Assembly: GCA_046156035.1 (NCBI GenBank)
Contig: JBJXEW010000052.1
Coordinates: 76,233 to 140,232 of the forward strand
Source of the DNA: JAEUIX01 sp046156035
GTDB taxonomy: Bacteria > Planctomycetota > Phycisphaerae > Phycisphaerales > UBA1924
Length of the DNA stretch: 64,000 bases
Direction: 5' to 3'
The notes beneath the pieces were generated by a model that ran no database searches, was not told the DNA's origin, and worked only from the letters and a program-made list of their open reading frames with translations. Each line of letters begins with the position of its first letter. The stretch's first letter is position 1. The translations under genes were made by a program, and so were the position numbers. Below are positions 16,921-26,100 of the stretch, one piece after another.

Positions 16921-17540
16921 CGGGAGGCCCCCCTGATGCCGGCCCCCCCGGGGGCCAGCGTGAGCGTGGAGGCGAGTGAGCCCTCACCGATCGTGAGGGA
17001 GGTGGTCGTCACTCGGGCCACACCCTTGCGCCCGCCCCAGCCTGCCGTGCTCGTGCTCTTCTCGCCGTCGCGGATAGTCACGATCCGATCGGCATCGGGG
17101 TCGTAGCAGACCGCCGCGCGGCCGGTCGGCTCGTCGATGATGGCGAGGAGTTGGAGTTTCAGGGGCGGCGGAGGAGGTGGCGCGGGTGCAGGCTTGGGCG
17201 CGGGCGGCGGCGGAGGCGGCGCGACCCAGATCGGGGCGCGGTACGCAGAGAGGTCCATGGCAACCGCACGCGGCGAGTCGCGAGGCGGAAGCGGCTCACG
17301 CGATTCGACCGCAGCAGCGCCCGGCACAACGGCATCGCTGGAACCCAGCGGCCAGAAGGCCCACGCGGCGCAGAGGGCGACCGGGATGAAGAGTGCGGCG
17401 CGCCCGCCACGCGCTACCCCTGTGAGGAACGATGCGTCGCCCACCCCCCTGCCCCCTCCCTCTGGGAGGGGGAGGATGCCGCCACGATCGGGATGCCCGT
17501 GGTCGCCGTTAGGCGTGATGAGTTCCACGTTCTCGCTCAC
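16917..17540 (-). CDS. GspC/PilP-like secretion protein
   Basis: The protein has 207 residues. A cytoplasmic N-terminus of about 45 residues precedes a TM (AALFIPVALCAAWAFWPL) and a Pro-rich periplasmic linker (PPPPPPAPKPAPAPPPP). A small beta domain at the end (LQLLAIIDEPTGRAAVCYD, DRIVTIRDGE) resembles the HR domain of GspC/PilP, which links the inner-membrane platform to the secretin. Part of the N-terminus (LPLPEGGGRGVG) is encoded by a palindromic repeat also found elsewhere in the window. The gene overlaps both neighbours by 4 bp. Confidence 0.6.
   Translation of the reverse strand: MSENVELITPNGDHGHPDRGGILPLPEGGGRGVGDASFLTGVARGGRAALFIPVALCAAWAFWPLGSSDAVVPGAAAVESREPLPPRDSPRAVAMDLSAYRAPIWVAPPPPPPAPKPAPAPPPPPPLKLQLLAIIDEPTGRAAVCYDPDADRIVTIRDGEKSTSTAGWGGRKGVARVTTTSLTIGEGSLASTLTLAPGGAGIRGASR
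17441..17477. repeat. Palindromic repeat, C/G-rich family, copy A (in frame in the gspC-like gene)
   Basis: Arms CCCCCTCCC and GGGAGGGGG flank TCT. Read on the minus strand it encodes LPLPEGGGRGVG, in frame, in the cytoplasmic N-terminus before the TM helix. The layout matches the copies in gspE and rarA. Confidence 0.65.
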
Positions 17541-19327
17541 GGCGTGGTTCCCTCTGCCGATGCGACCTCGAGCATGGAGACATCGATGACGCGCGCCACT
17601 TCCTCCACGCTCGTGAGCCCGTCGGCCACCACCGCGAGGCCCGCGCGGCGGAGCGAGACCATGCCCGCCCGCTCGGCCGCACCCTTGAGCGTGTCCGAAG
17701 GAGCGCGATCGACGATGAGTTGGCGGATGCGCTCATCCACCACCAGCAACTCGAAGATCGCTCGGCGGCCCTTGAAGCCCGTGTGCAGACAGCCTGAACA
17801 GCCGACCGGAACCAGCCCGTCGGAACTCCTACGAATCGCGACGCACTCAACGTGGAATGTCCGCACCAGCCGCTGGGCCAGCACCGCCGACAGCGAGGAT
17901 GCGACCAGGAACGGCTCCACACCAAGATCGAGCAGACGTGCGACCGCGCTGGCCGCGTCGTTCGTGTGCAGCGTTGACAGGACGAGGTGCCCGGTCAGGC
18001 TAGCCTGCACTGCGATGCGGGCGGTGGCCTCATCACGCACCTCGCCCACCATGATCACATCGGGGTCCTGCCGCAGGATGTGCCGCAGGCCGGTGGCGAA
18101 CGTCACTTCCTTCTTGGGATCCACCTGCGTCTGGCTCACGGCCAGGCCACGGCCTGTGCCAGCGCCGTCGGAGAGGTCGTACTCCACCGGGTCCTCGATT
18201 GTCATCATGTTGATGTCGCAGCCGGCGGCCTTGCCGGAGACATCGCTGTGGTTGTGCGTGAGCCAGTTCAGCGTGGCGTACAGGGTCGTGGTCTTGCCGC
18301 TGCCGGTCGGGCCGGTGGAGAGCACGATGCCGTGCGGCTTGGCGATCTGCGCGAGGTACCGAGCCTGCGTCGCCTCGGGCATGCCAAGGGCCGCGAAGGA
18401 CTGGAGGTGCGGCGATCGCACCGGATCGAGCAGACGGATCACCACCCGCTCGCCGTAGGTGGTCGGCAGCGTGCTGATACGCAGGTCAATGCGACGGCCG
18501 GTGGCCCCCCCAACCCCTCCCAGAGGGAGGGAAGAGGCTGACCCGATCGTCACCGTCGCGCGCCCGTCCTGTGCGGACCGCTTGTCCGCCACATCCATCG
18601 CCGCCATCACCTTGATGCGCGTGGTCACGCTGCCCGCCAGGTTCGCGGGGAGCGCCTGCACCGTGTGCAGCGAACCGTCCACGCGGTACCGCACCAGCGT
18701 GCGGTCGCGCAGCGGCACCACATGCAGGTCGCTGGCCTCGCGCAGGAGTGCCTCGAAGAGCAGCAGATCCACCAGACGCACGACCGGAGCCTTGCCGCGT
18801 GTGTTGAGAAGGTCGCGCTCGGTCTCGCGGAGTGCCGCGGCAAGGTCGTGGGCAAGATCGGTCGAACCCTCGATGACGATGGCGGGCGCTTGGTCGGCGC
18901 GGGTGCCGATGCGGGGCTCGCCAGGCGAGCCATCCGGCCCGCTCGCCGCCTCCTGCGCTGCGTGAGCCGCGTACGCCTCGTCGATCGCGGCGGCGAGCGA
19001 CTCGGGCTCGGCGTGCTCGACTTCCACCGCTCGCCCCAGGCACACACCAACATTGAAGATCGCGGCGGGGTTGGTCGTGGGTGTGGCGAGGAGGCGCTCC
19101 ACCGGGCCAGCCGCTTCCGGGGTACCCCCACGCTCCGCGTGGGGTGCGGGCTCCGACCCCGCACTGAGTATCAGGTGCCGCCGCGCGAACTCGTGCGGGA
19201 TGCGAGAGAGGAAGTGGTGAGAAGGCGATGTGGTTTCGGATGGCGGACCGGAAGTCCGCCCCACCGGGGCATCCTGGCTCGCAGCGATGGCGTTCACCGG
19301 ATCACCCGCGGCTTCATCTCGGGCCAC
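17537..19327 (-). CDS. gspE: Type II secretion / type IV pilus assembly ATPase GspE
   Basis: The protein has 596 residues. A variable N-terminal region (1-185) is followed by the GspE/PilB core. Walker A GPTGSGKTTT lies at about 337-346, with an Asp box before it, Walker B-type DPDVIMVGEVRD at about 417-428 and a His-box LVLSTLHTNDAASAV. In a typical GspE four Cys form a zinc site in the C-terminal subdomain. Here only CVAI...CSGC remains, so the site looks incomplete. Two in-frame repeats lie in the N-terminal region and one lies next to a core strand (SLPLGGVGGATG). The gene overlaps the secretin gene by 34 bp and the gspC-like gene by 4 bp. A cytoplasmic hexameric motor for pseudopilus assembly is the established role. 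Confidence 0.93.
   Translation of the reverse strand: MARDEAAGDPVNAIAASQDAPVGRTSGPPSETTSPSHHFLSRIPHEFARRHLILSAGSEPAPHAERGGTPEAAGPVERLLATPTTNPAAIFNVGVCLGRAVEVEHAEPESLAAAIDEAYAAHAAQEAASGPDGSPGEPRIGTRADQAPAIVIEGSTDLAHDLAAALRETERDLLNTRGKAPVVRLVDLLLFEALLREASDLHVVPLRDRTLVRYRVDGSLHTVQALPANLAGSVTTRIKVMAAMDVADKRSAQDGRATVTIGSASSLPLGGVGGATGRRIDLRISTLPTTYGERVVIRLLDPVRSPHLQSFAALGMPEATQARYLAQIAKPHGIVLSTGPTGSGKTTTLYATLNWLTHNHSDVSGKAAGCDINMMTIEDPVEYDLSDGAGTGRGLAVSQTQVDPKKEVTFATGLRHILRQDPDVIMVGEVRDEATARIAVQASLTGHLVLSTLHTNDAASAVARLLDLGVEPFLVASSLSAVLAQRLVRTFHVECVAIRRSSDGLVPVGCSGCLHTGFKGRRAIFELLVVDERIRQLIVDRAPSDTLKGAAERAGMVSLRRAGLAVVADGLTSVEEVARVIDVSMLEVASAEGTTP
18503..18540. repeat. Palindromic repeat, C/G-rich family, copy B (in frame in gspE)
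   Basis: CCCCTCCCAGAGGGAGGG is a hairpin with a two-base loop. On the minus strand it encodes SLPLGGVGGATG inside the N2-core region of GspE, where related ATPases continue directly from one beta strand to the next. Confidence 0.65.
19121..19150. repeat. GGTACC-hairpin repeat, copy 1 (in frame in gspE)
   Basis: GGTACC is followed by CCCACGC-TCC-GCGTGGGG, an 8-bp hairpin with a three-base loop. It encodes PHAERGGTP in the variable N-terminus of GspE. A second copy lies at 58238-58263 between convergent genes. Confidence 0.6.
19241..19268. repeat. GGCGGAC/GTCCGCC palindrome, copy 1 (in frame in gspE)
   Basis: GGCGGAC-CGGAA-GTCCGCC is followed by CCACCGGG. It encodes PVGRTSGPP near the GspE N-terminus. 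The same arms and the same CCACCGGG tail occur inside the M28 peptidase gene at 56199-56226. Confidence 0.65.
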
Positions 19328-21846
19328 CCGTCGTCAATCCCCGCGCGGGCCACGTCCCGGTCGCTGAGGTACTTGAGGTCCTCAAAGCCACGGCCGGCAC
19401 CACGCAGCACATTGGCGCGGATGAAGACAAAGAACTTTGACTTGCTCGCCGTGTTCGAGCGGCTCTTGAACGCCTCGCCGATGATGGGAATGTCGCCCAG
19501 GAACGGCACCTGCGATGTCGCCTTGCCCTCGTTCTCCACCTCGATTCCGCCCACCACCACCGTATACCCGTCCGGAATCGTCGCGACGCTCTGCACGCTG
19601 TTCTGCTGGCGCGCGGGCGGGAGGGTGGGCGAGGATGCCGCGCCCAGGAAGGAACTGAGCGACACGCTGTACGTGAGCAACAGGTGGTCGCCCTCGGCGA
19701 TCTGCGGCTTAATCGTGACGACCGTGCCCGCATCCTGCGTGCCGCCGAAGGAGGTGGTCGAGACGGTGTTCGACGCGTTCACGCTGGCGAACGGCTGCTG
19801 CACGACCGAGTTGATCGTGGCCGCCTGGTTGTTGCCCACCAGCACCTTGGGCATGCTCAGCGCCCGCCCGTCCGAGAGCGTCTGCAACAGACGGAAGACG
19901 ATCGAGAAGTCCCCCGGGCTCACGATCACGCCTGTGCCGCCCGACGCGTCGCCCGCGTTGCGGTCCCCACCCGCGCCACGCACACCCAGACCGAAGAGCG
20001 ACGAGAGACGGATGGCCAAGTCCGGCGAGAGGCGGAGTTTTTCGAGTTCCACGCCAAGATCGAGCGCCTGACTCTCGTTCACCGTTACCATCAGCACTTC
20101 GAGCATCACCTGCGGCTGGCGCACGTCGATGGTCCGCAGGAGCGCTTCGACACGATCAAGCAGCCGCGGCTCGCCCACGGCGATGAGCGTGTTGGTCCCC
20201 TCATCGCTCGTGAGCACAAGCGGACGCTCGGCGGTGCCGAAGGCGGACGATGAGGACCCGGCACTGTTCGCATCGGTCGTGTAACCGCCGCGTGCGACGG
20301 AGTCGCCCGATGAGGAGGCGAATGGCAGGAGCGGGCCGGCCGCGCTGCCGCCCGAACGCGAAGCCGCGGGCGGCGGGGGCATCGGTGTCGTTCGCGCGGC
20401 ACCCGCGTTGTCGCTGGCCACGGCTCCCCCGCCAGCACCCCCGCTCCCCCCGCCCCGGGTGTTGAGCGTGATGCCCGAACCGGCGCTGGCCGCGCTGCCT
20501 GCGGGGTCGTAGATGTTGGTGCCACCTTGGAGCGTGCCTGCAGCATCCGGAGCGCCCTCGCTACCAGCGGCTTCCAACACGCCTGCGCTGAGGAGCCGTT
20601 CAAGCACGTCGAGCACTTCCTGCACAGGCCGGTTCTTCACCACGAACGTGCGCACGGGCCTGCGTGCCGCGGCGGGCACCGAGTCCAGCCGAAACAGCAA
20701 CGCGCGGATCGCTTCGTGCTGCGCTGGTGTGGCCGTGATGACGAGGCTCGATGTGAGATCGTCGATCACGAGTTTCCAGCGGTCGTCGCCACCCGCGCCG
20801 CTGCCGCTCAACATTCCGCCCCCGCCGCCACCTGGGCCACCGGGCGAGAAGATACCACCGCTTCCACCCGCCCCCCCAACACCACCCTTGATCGTCTGCT
20901 CGATCAACTTCGCCACGTCCTTGGGCGAGAACACACGCGGCACATACGTCACCGTCTCCGGCCGCTCACGCTTGTCCAGAGACGAGATCAACTCGCGCCA
21001 CGCATCCAGTTGCGACTCAGGTGCGACCACCAGCACGCTCCCCGGCTCGGGCGCGGCCATGAGTTCGCCAGCAAGCCTGCCGCCACCGGCAGCCTCACGC
21101 TTGGCGGCCACCTGGCCGAGCAGCGCAGCCATCTGCACGCCCGAGAGGTTGGTGAGGGGCACCTCGACAATGGAGACGCTCGCTGCGGCCTGGTCGAGTT
21201 GCGCGAGCAGTTCCAGGGCCCGCTCAACGCGATCTGCCAAATCGGTGATCAGCAGCAAACTGCCATCGCCGACGACCGACACCGATCCGCCCGCGCCAGC
21301 GCCACCACCGGACCTGCTGAGCACCTTGGAGATCGGCTCGACCAGGTCCTTGCCCGCGCGATGCTGAGATCGGACCACGACCGCCCTGTAACCGGCCGGG
21401 GGCTCGACCGAGCGTGCCGCAGGCTCCAACCCCGGCAACGGTGCGGGCTCAGCCTGCCGCACAGCGCCCGCGGCGGCGAGGCCGGGTGCATCGGAGAGTT
21501 TGACGACGGAGTACGCCGCGTTGCCGGGGACACGCACGGTCGTGAAGCCACGTGCCGCGAGTACGCGGTTCGTGAGAAGCCACAGGTCCTCGTCGCTGAG
21601 CGGGGCATCGAGCCGGAGCGTGACCGTGCCCTTGAGCGCGGCCGCGTCGTAGTCGATGTTAAGTTTGAGCCGCTGGGCGCACAGGTCCACGAGGCGAGCG
21701 AGTTCCACCTGGCCCGAAAGTGTGGTGCGGGGCGCGAATTCAGCTTCCTTGAGGTTCTCGGCGGGTTGGTCTGCCGGTGGCTGCGCCGTTGCCGGGGCCG
21801 CAACCGCTGCGGCGGCGAGGACCAAAATCTTGGTGAATGCTCGCAT
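19294..21846 (-). CDS. gspD: Secretin GspD/PilQ family, outer-membrane channel
   Basis: The protein has 850 residues from the Met that begins a clear signal peptide (MRAFTKILVLAAAAVAAPATA). A start 19 codons upstream would spoil the leader. N-terminal ring-building domains with Gly/Ser-rich loops follow (near 345-365 and 455-545). The C-terminal secretin domain carries the hallmark VVVGGIEVENEGK and VPFLGDIPIIGEAFKS strings, ending with FVFIRANVLR. Long Gly-rich linkers (GGVGGAGGSGG) between N domains are unusual. It is the first gene of the six-gene operon, placed before the motor and platform genes. It forms the outer-membrane pore for folded-protein secretion or a pilus. Genes for GspF and the pseudopilins are not in the window. 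Confidence 0.92.
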   Translation of the reverse strand: MRAFTKILVLAAAAVAAPATAQPPADQPAENLKEAEFAPRTTLSGQVELARLVDLCAQRLKLNIDYDAAALKGTVTLRLDAPLSDEDLWLLTNRVLAARGFTTVRVPGNAAYSVVKLSDAPGLAAAGAVRQAEPAPLPGLEPAARSVEPPAGYRAVVVRSQHRAGKDLVEPISKVLSRSGGGAGAGGSVSVVGDGSLLLITDLADRVERALELLAQLDQAAASVSIVEVPLTNLSGVQMAALLGQVAAKREAAGGGRLAGELMAAPEPGSVLVVAPESQLDAWRELISSLDKRERPETVTYVPRVFSPKDVAKLIEQTIKGGVGGAGGSGGIFSPGGPGGGGGGMLSGSGAGGDDRWKLVIDDLTSSLVITATPAQHEAIRALLFRLDSVPAAARRPVRTFVVKNRPVQEVLDVLERLLSAGVLEAAGSEGAPDAAGTLQGGTNIYDPAGSAASAGSGITLNTRGGGSGGAGGGAVASDNAGAARTTPMPPPPAASRSGGSAAGPLLPFASSSGDSVARGGYTTDANSAGSSSSAFGTAERPLVLTSDEGTNTLIAVGEPRLLDRVEALLRTIDVRQPQVMLEVLMVTVNESQALDLGVELEKLRLSPDLAIRLSSLFGLGVRGAGGDRNAGDASGGTGVIVSPGDFSIVFRLLQTLSDGRALSMPKVLVGNNQAATINSVVQQPFASVNASNTVSTTSFGGTQDAGTVVTIKPQIAEGDHLLLTYSVSLSSFLGAASSPTLPPARQQNSVQSVATIPDGYTVVVGGIEVENEGKATSQVPFLGDIPIIGEAFKSRSNTASKSKFFVFIRANVLRGAGRGFEDLKYLSDRDVARAGIDDGWPEMKPRVIR

Positions 21847-22018
21847 GCGAGCAGTGTACGGCATCGATGCCTCCAAGCCCGCCGGGGATGTCAGGTCACC
21901 CAAGAAACCGCTTCTGGACCAGGTTTGCGGCTAGAACCTCGCGACTTCAGCAGGTCATGCCATTGAGGGCGGTCCGCGACTAGCAAGCCAAACTCGGTTC
22001 GGGCCCATGGTCAGGTAC

Positions 22019-22753
22019 TCAGTCGCCCAACCACGCGCGGATGGCACCGTCCGCCTCTTGAAGTTTCGCCATCGTGGGTCGCGGCCGTGCAGCACCTGGA
22101 GCGGCAGTGGGATTCCCCGTTTGCCCTGTCGCCGTTGACGCGGTTGCGCTGCCAATCACGCCAGCTCTGCGCTGTTCTCGTGTCGCACGCAATGCAGCGA
22201 CTTGGTCGTTGGACAGTCCAGCGACGGCGTACGAGAAGGCCGCTTCCTGCAACTCGTCCAGCCTCGAGGCCGCTTCCTGGACGGTCAATCCGCCGGGTGA
22301 TACTGAAGCCGTCGTCCCTTGGCCTGCGATTGGGCGGGCCGCTCGGCGGCGGGCATCTTGTTTCTTGGCATCCATCACCTGGCGTTCGACCGCGGCGTAT
22401 TCCTCCGCATGCTCAGCGCGGTACTCGGCGACGCGAGAAAGGACTGACTGTGCGGCCGACGTCTCGAGTCCAGCACTGAGCGCCGATTCAGAGGAGAGCC
22501 CAATCTGCGCGGCAAGGACGAGGGCTCGCACCTTGTCGGCGGGCGGAGGTTGAGGGGGCCCCTCAAAGACCGCAGCGGTTTCGCCATCTGCACCAGCTTC
22601 GCCCGATCCGCCTTCCACCCAACCGCTTGCGTCCCCAGCTGTGACCATCGCAAAAGTGGGGACGATCTCGTCGGGGGGCGCCTCCACGCCAGCGCCGTCT
22701 GGCAAGCCGACCAATGTATGGGGCACGAGTACGCAAATCGCAGCGATGTGCAT
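22019..22753 (-). CDS. Exported hypothetical helical protein
   Basis: The gene encodes 244 residues from an ATG after a strong GGAGGAG. A longer in-frame start lacks an SD. The N-terminus (MHIAAICVLVPHTLVGLPDG) is a probable signal peptide or anchor. The rest is Ala/Glu/Arg-rich and helical, with a likely coiled coil at 85-215 (VAEYRAEHAEEYAAVERQVMDAKKQ). I recognise no family. It lies upstream of, and co-directional with, the secretion operon with a 172-bp gap, and diverges from the first RHS gene. Confidence 0.6.
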   Translation of the reverse strand: MHIAAICVLVPHTLVGLPDGAGVEAPPDEIVPTFAMVTAGDASGWVEGGSGEAGADGETAAVFEGPPQPPPADKVRALVLAAQIGLSSESALSAGLETSAAQSVLSRVAEYRAEHAEEYAAVERQVMDAKKQDARRRAARPIAGQGTTASVSPGGLTVQEAASRLDELQEAAFSYAVAGLSNDQVAALRATREQRRAGVIGSATASTATGQTGNPTAAPGAARPRPTMAKLQEADGAIRAWLGD

Positions 22754-23116
22754 GGGCAGCTCCTCCAAGTTCCAGCGCACTATACCGGGGATCGTCATCC
22801 TCAGATTCGGTATCCACACAGCCGATGTTCGCGGCTTGTTCGCAAATCTTCACAAACCATCCGTGTTTGACGACGGATAGGCGGCGGGTGCCGCGCTGCA
22901 GCGGCGTGCTCCTCAGATACGCCCACGCGACGCCACGGGTTCCAGATCGCGGTTGAGTGTCTTGATTCTCGTCCTGTGGAAAAACTGTGCGAACGGACCC
23001 AGCCACCGTCCTCTCCGTATATTGGCTCGCCTTGGCTGCTCGCAACAGGCACCGATGGTCCGGTCACCCGAAGAATGCAGAAGCATCTCGCTCGTGAGGA
23101 ATAGGGAGTCTTCCAC
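22754..23116. other. Divergent intergenic region upstream of RHS gene 1
   Basis: These 363 bp hold the control regions of the helical exported protein and of RHS gene 1. The RHS start is fixed by GGGAG eight bases before its ATG. A TATATT near 23016 could be a -10 box, but its -35 partner is weak. There is no supported gene here. Confidence 0.45.
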
Positions 23117-26100
23117 ATGCGTACCCGCCTGGCTGGAATGTGCTTCGTCGGCGGCCTGCTTCTTGCGCTGGCGAATTCCAAGGGCGCTGAGCCGATCTTG
23201 TCCATCCACGAAGCGTCGCTGACCACCTATAAGGCGACGACCGCGACTTCGGTGCAGGATGCGTTCCCCCGCGCTGCGAACCGGGGCGTCGGCCTGGATG
23301 GCACGCTCCGCGCTCCCGCCACATTCGACTGGGCCATCAACGGCAACCCCTTTGAGGCAACAAGGGAGGGAGAGTGGAACGGCAGCCTTCGATTGAGCAC
23401 AGGTGCATTCGCGCCCACCACTGTCGATCTTGCCTTGCCGGCAGAAATCCCCTGGATCATCGGCCGCACGTACAACCCGAGGCAGGCCGACGGTGAAACG
23501 TTGCGGACGAGCGACGGCTACCAGGGCCTGAACTGGTTCCAGACGAGCCAGCCGGAGATTGTGGTCTACCGGGCCGTCAACGCGTCGACAAAGTCCGCCG
23601 ATGACTTGGTCTACATCGTTTATGGCGCGGATCGATATATCGAGTTCAAGCGTGCCGCAACGGACTCGGATGCCTTCCGGGGCGTGAACGGCGCTGCCGG
23701 GATCATCCTCTACCGCGAAGCCACGGAGACCGACGGCGACACCTACACGTACTACGACCCGCATGGCTTGGCAACGTGGTTCTTCGGCGAAGACGAAGAG
23801 TACGACGCGGCCAAGCACCAGATTTGGAAGATCGTCAATGCCGCTGGTATCTGTGCCCATGTGGGCTCGCCAGACACGCCTGGTACGGAGCCAACCAACG
23901 CGTTCGACGGGGCTGAATCTGGTTACTGCGCGCACGGTGGGATCACCGTGGCGTACGACTCGAAAGGCAGACGGTTCGACTACGGGTACAACCAGGACTG
24001 CACCGAAACAAATACACCCCTGCGCCTTGCTCGCATCGATGTCACCGATCAATATCGCGATTGGTCAGACCCGCAAGTGATTGCGAGCGTGCTGTACAAC
24101 TACTACCCCGCCCCCGATCCCGCATACGTGGCGCTCTCGGTGGAGGGCAATCTCAAGTCAGTGTACACGACTTGGCACTCACGCACGACCAACTACGGGA
24201 AGGTGGAGGAACGCCACTACCGCTACTACACCGTGGCAGAAGCCGGCCGGGCGGGTCTCGTGAAGATGGTCGTCGAGCGAGACGGGGCGCGGGAGGCTGA
24301 CTGGAGTGGTGACCAATGCCGGAACTACAGCAGCTCGGGATATAACGCCCTCACCGCCACGCACGATGTGTCCGATGACACCATGAAACCGTATTCCGAC
24401 GCGTATTTCACATACCACTCGGACGCGACGGTTGCCACAGCATTTTTCAATGGCGAGTGTGGCTGTGGCGGGGGTTCCAACGGTCTGCGGACGTATACCT
24501 ACCAGGGCAACAACGGCACGCTGGCATCAGCCACCAGCGGCTATGACGCGGCGTGGGCATCCCGTGTCATCGTGCAGCCGCCGACGGGCGGCGCGTGGCT
24601 CACGCAGTACTTTGACGAACTCGGCCAGGCCCTGTCGGCGGTGTTCTCGGATGTAGATCCCGCTTCGAGCGGCACGACGGACCGTTGGGTCGCGGCGGTG
24701 GAGCGGGGGAGTTCGGGAGGCGTAGCGAGCGTTGCCACCCCCGCCGCGGTCGCAACCTACACGCACAATGATTCGTCGACGATCTGGAGCGGCGCGATCG
24801 CGCTGCGCACGGATGCGGGTTTGATCACGCTCACAGAGCGTGTGTCGGACACGTCCAGTGCGTTCCTGGGCTTTGAGAGGGCACGGAAGGAAACGGTCGG
24901 GTCGGGCGGAACCCCCGCCTATACGACATGGACAGACCACACCTCCAAGTCCATGCCCGTGACTACCGCAACGCCGGCAGTCGACCTCATTCGTCCGTTG
25001 GTGAGCGAGCAGCGCCGATATCACACAGCGACTTCAAATGCGACGACGAGCGGGACATTCGACTCGACTGGAACAACCTATTCCGTGTGGAGCACCTCGG
25101 GCACGCTCGACACGCAGCGTCTAGCGATCAAGCGCGTGGATACGAGTCCGCCGACCATTGCCACGACGACGAATGGCTCGGGAGAAGGCGAACCAACGTC
25201 GGTTTTCTTTCGCCCGAATGGAACGCCGATCTTCTCGCTCACCGCTCGCGGCATCCTCACGTACGTCAAGTACCGGGACGGACAGGTGGTGAAACGCATT
25301 GAGGATGCATCGCTCGAGGAGGTTGCGTCGGACCCTAGCGATCCGGATGATCCCGAAGATTATGATTTCCCCTCAGGTGGTAGCCAGACCACCGGTGGCG
25401 CGGGCCCCCAGAACCTCACGTCGACGAGCAGCTACCTGCCGTCGGGCCAGCCGCGCGGCGTAAAGACTCCGGATGGCCAGATTCGACTGACCGGTCAGTA
25501 TCCGCTCCACAATGGTCAGTCGATGAAGGTCTCGACAGCGATTACAAACTATGGGCATGACGGCGGCGGACCAGGCGGGCCTGACGGCCATACCACGCCC
25601 GAGGATGAGATCGACGACACTGAGGACTCGTGCTGGGACTTTGGGGGCTCACCCTGCGGTACCCTTCTTACAGACGGCGGCAAGCCGTCTGCCACCTTTT
25701 CGTTGGGCATGCCGGATGGCACCCACGGATTTCCAATGTCGGGATTGACGCTCGGGTCTGGCGGCAACCAGGCAATGACCAACGTCGAGCCGATTCCCGG
25801 GCCGGCCTGCGGTGTGATTGATGACCCTCTGAAGCTTGCGGACGCGTTGGGGATCAAGGGTGCAGGCGGGCCGGTTCGGTTTTCGGCCTACACGCGTTTC
25901 ATCTATGACAAGACCGGCAACAAGCTGCTTGAGAAGCAGCAGTTCCACCGCATCCCGCACCTCACTTCCACCACAGTCCCCTCGGGATTGCTGGGCACGC
26001 TGGGCGACGATTACGACCGAGAGACGATGGCCTACGACGATCTGGGTCGACTGGTCCGCCACGTCGACATGACGGGCACCATCACCCGGTTTGAGTACGA

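Noticed and set aside
20527..21966. Long plus-strand open frames antisense to the secretin gene
   Set aside because: The secretin frame carries unmistakable family motifs. The antisense frames are His/Arg-rich and featureless.
22913..24052. A 379-codon minus-strand open frame opposite the RHS 1 start
   Set aside because: It overlaps the signal-peptide-bearing RHS gene, has no SD and translates to Arg/Val-rich sequence without motifs. It is a high-GC shadow.
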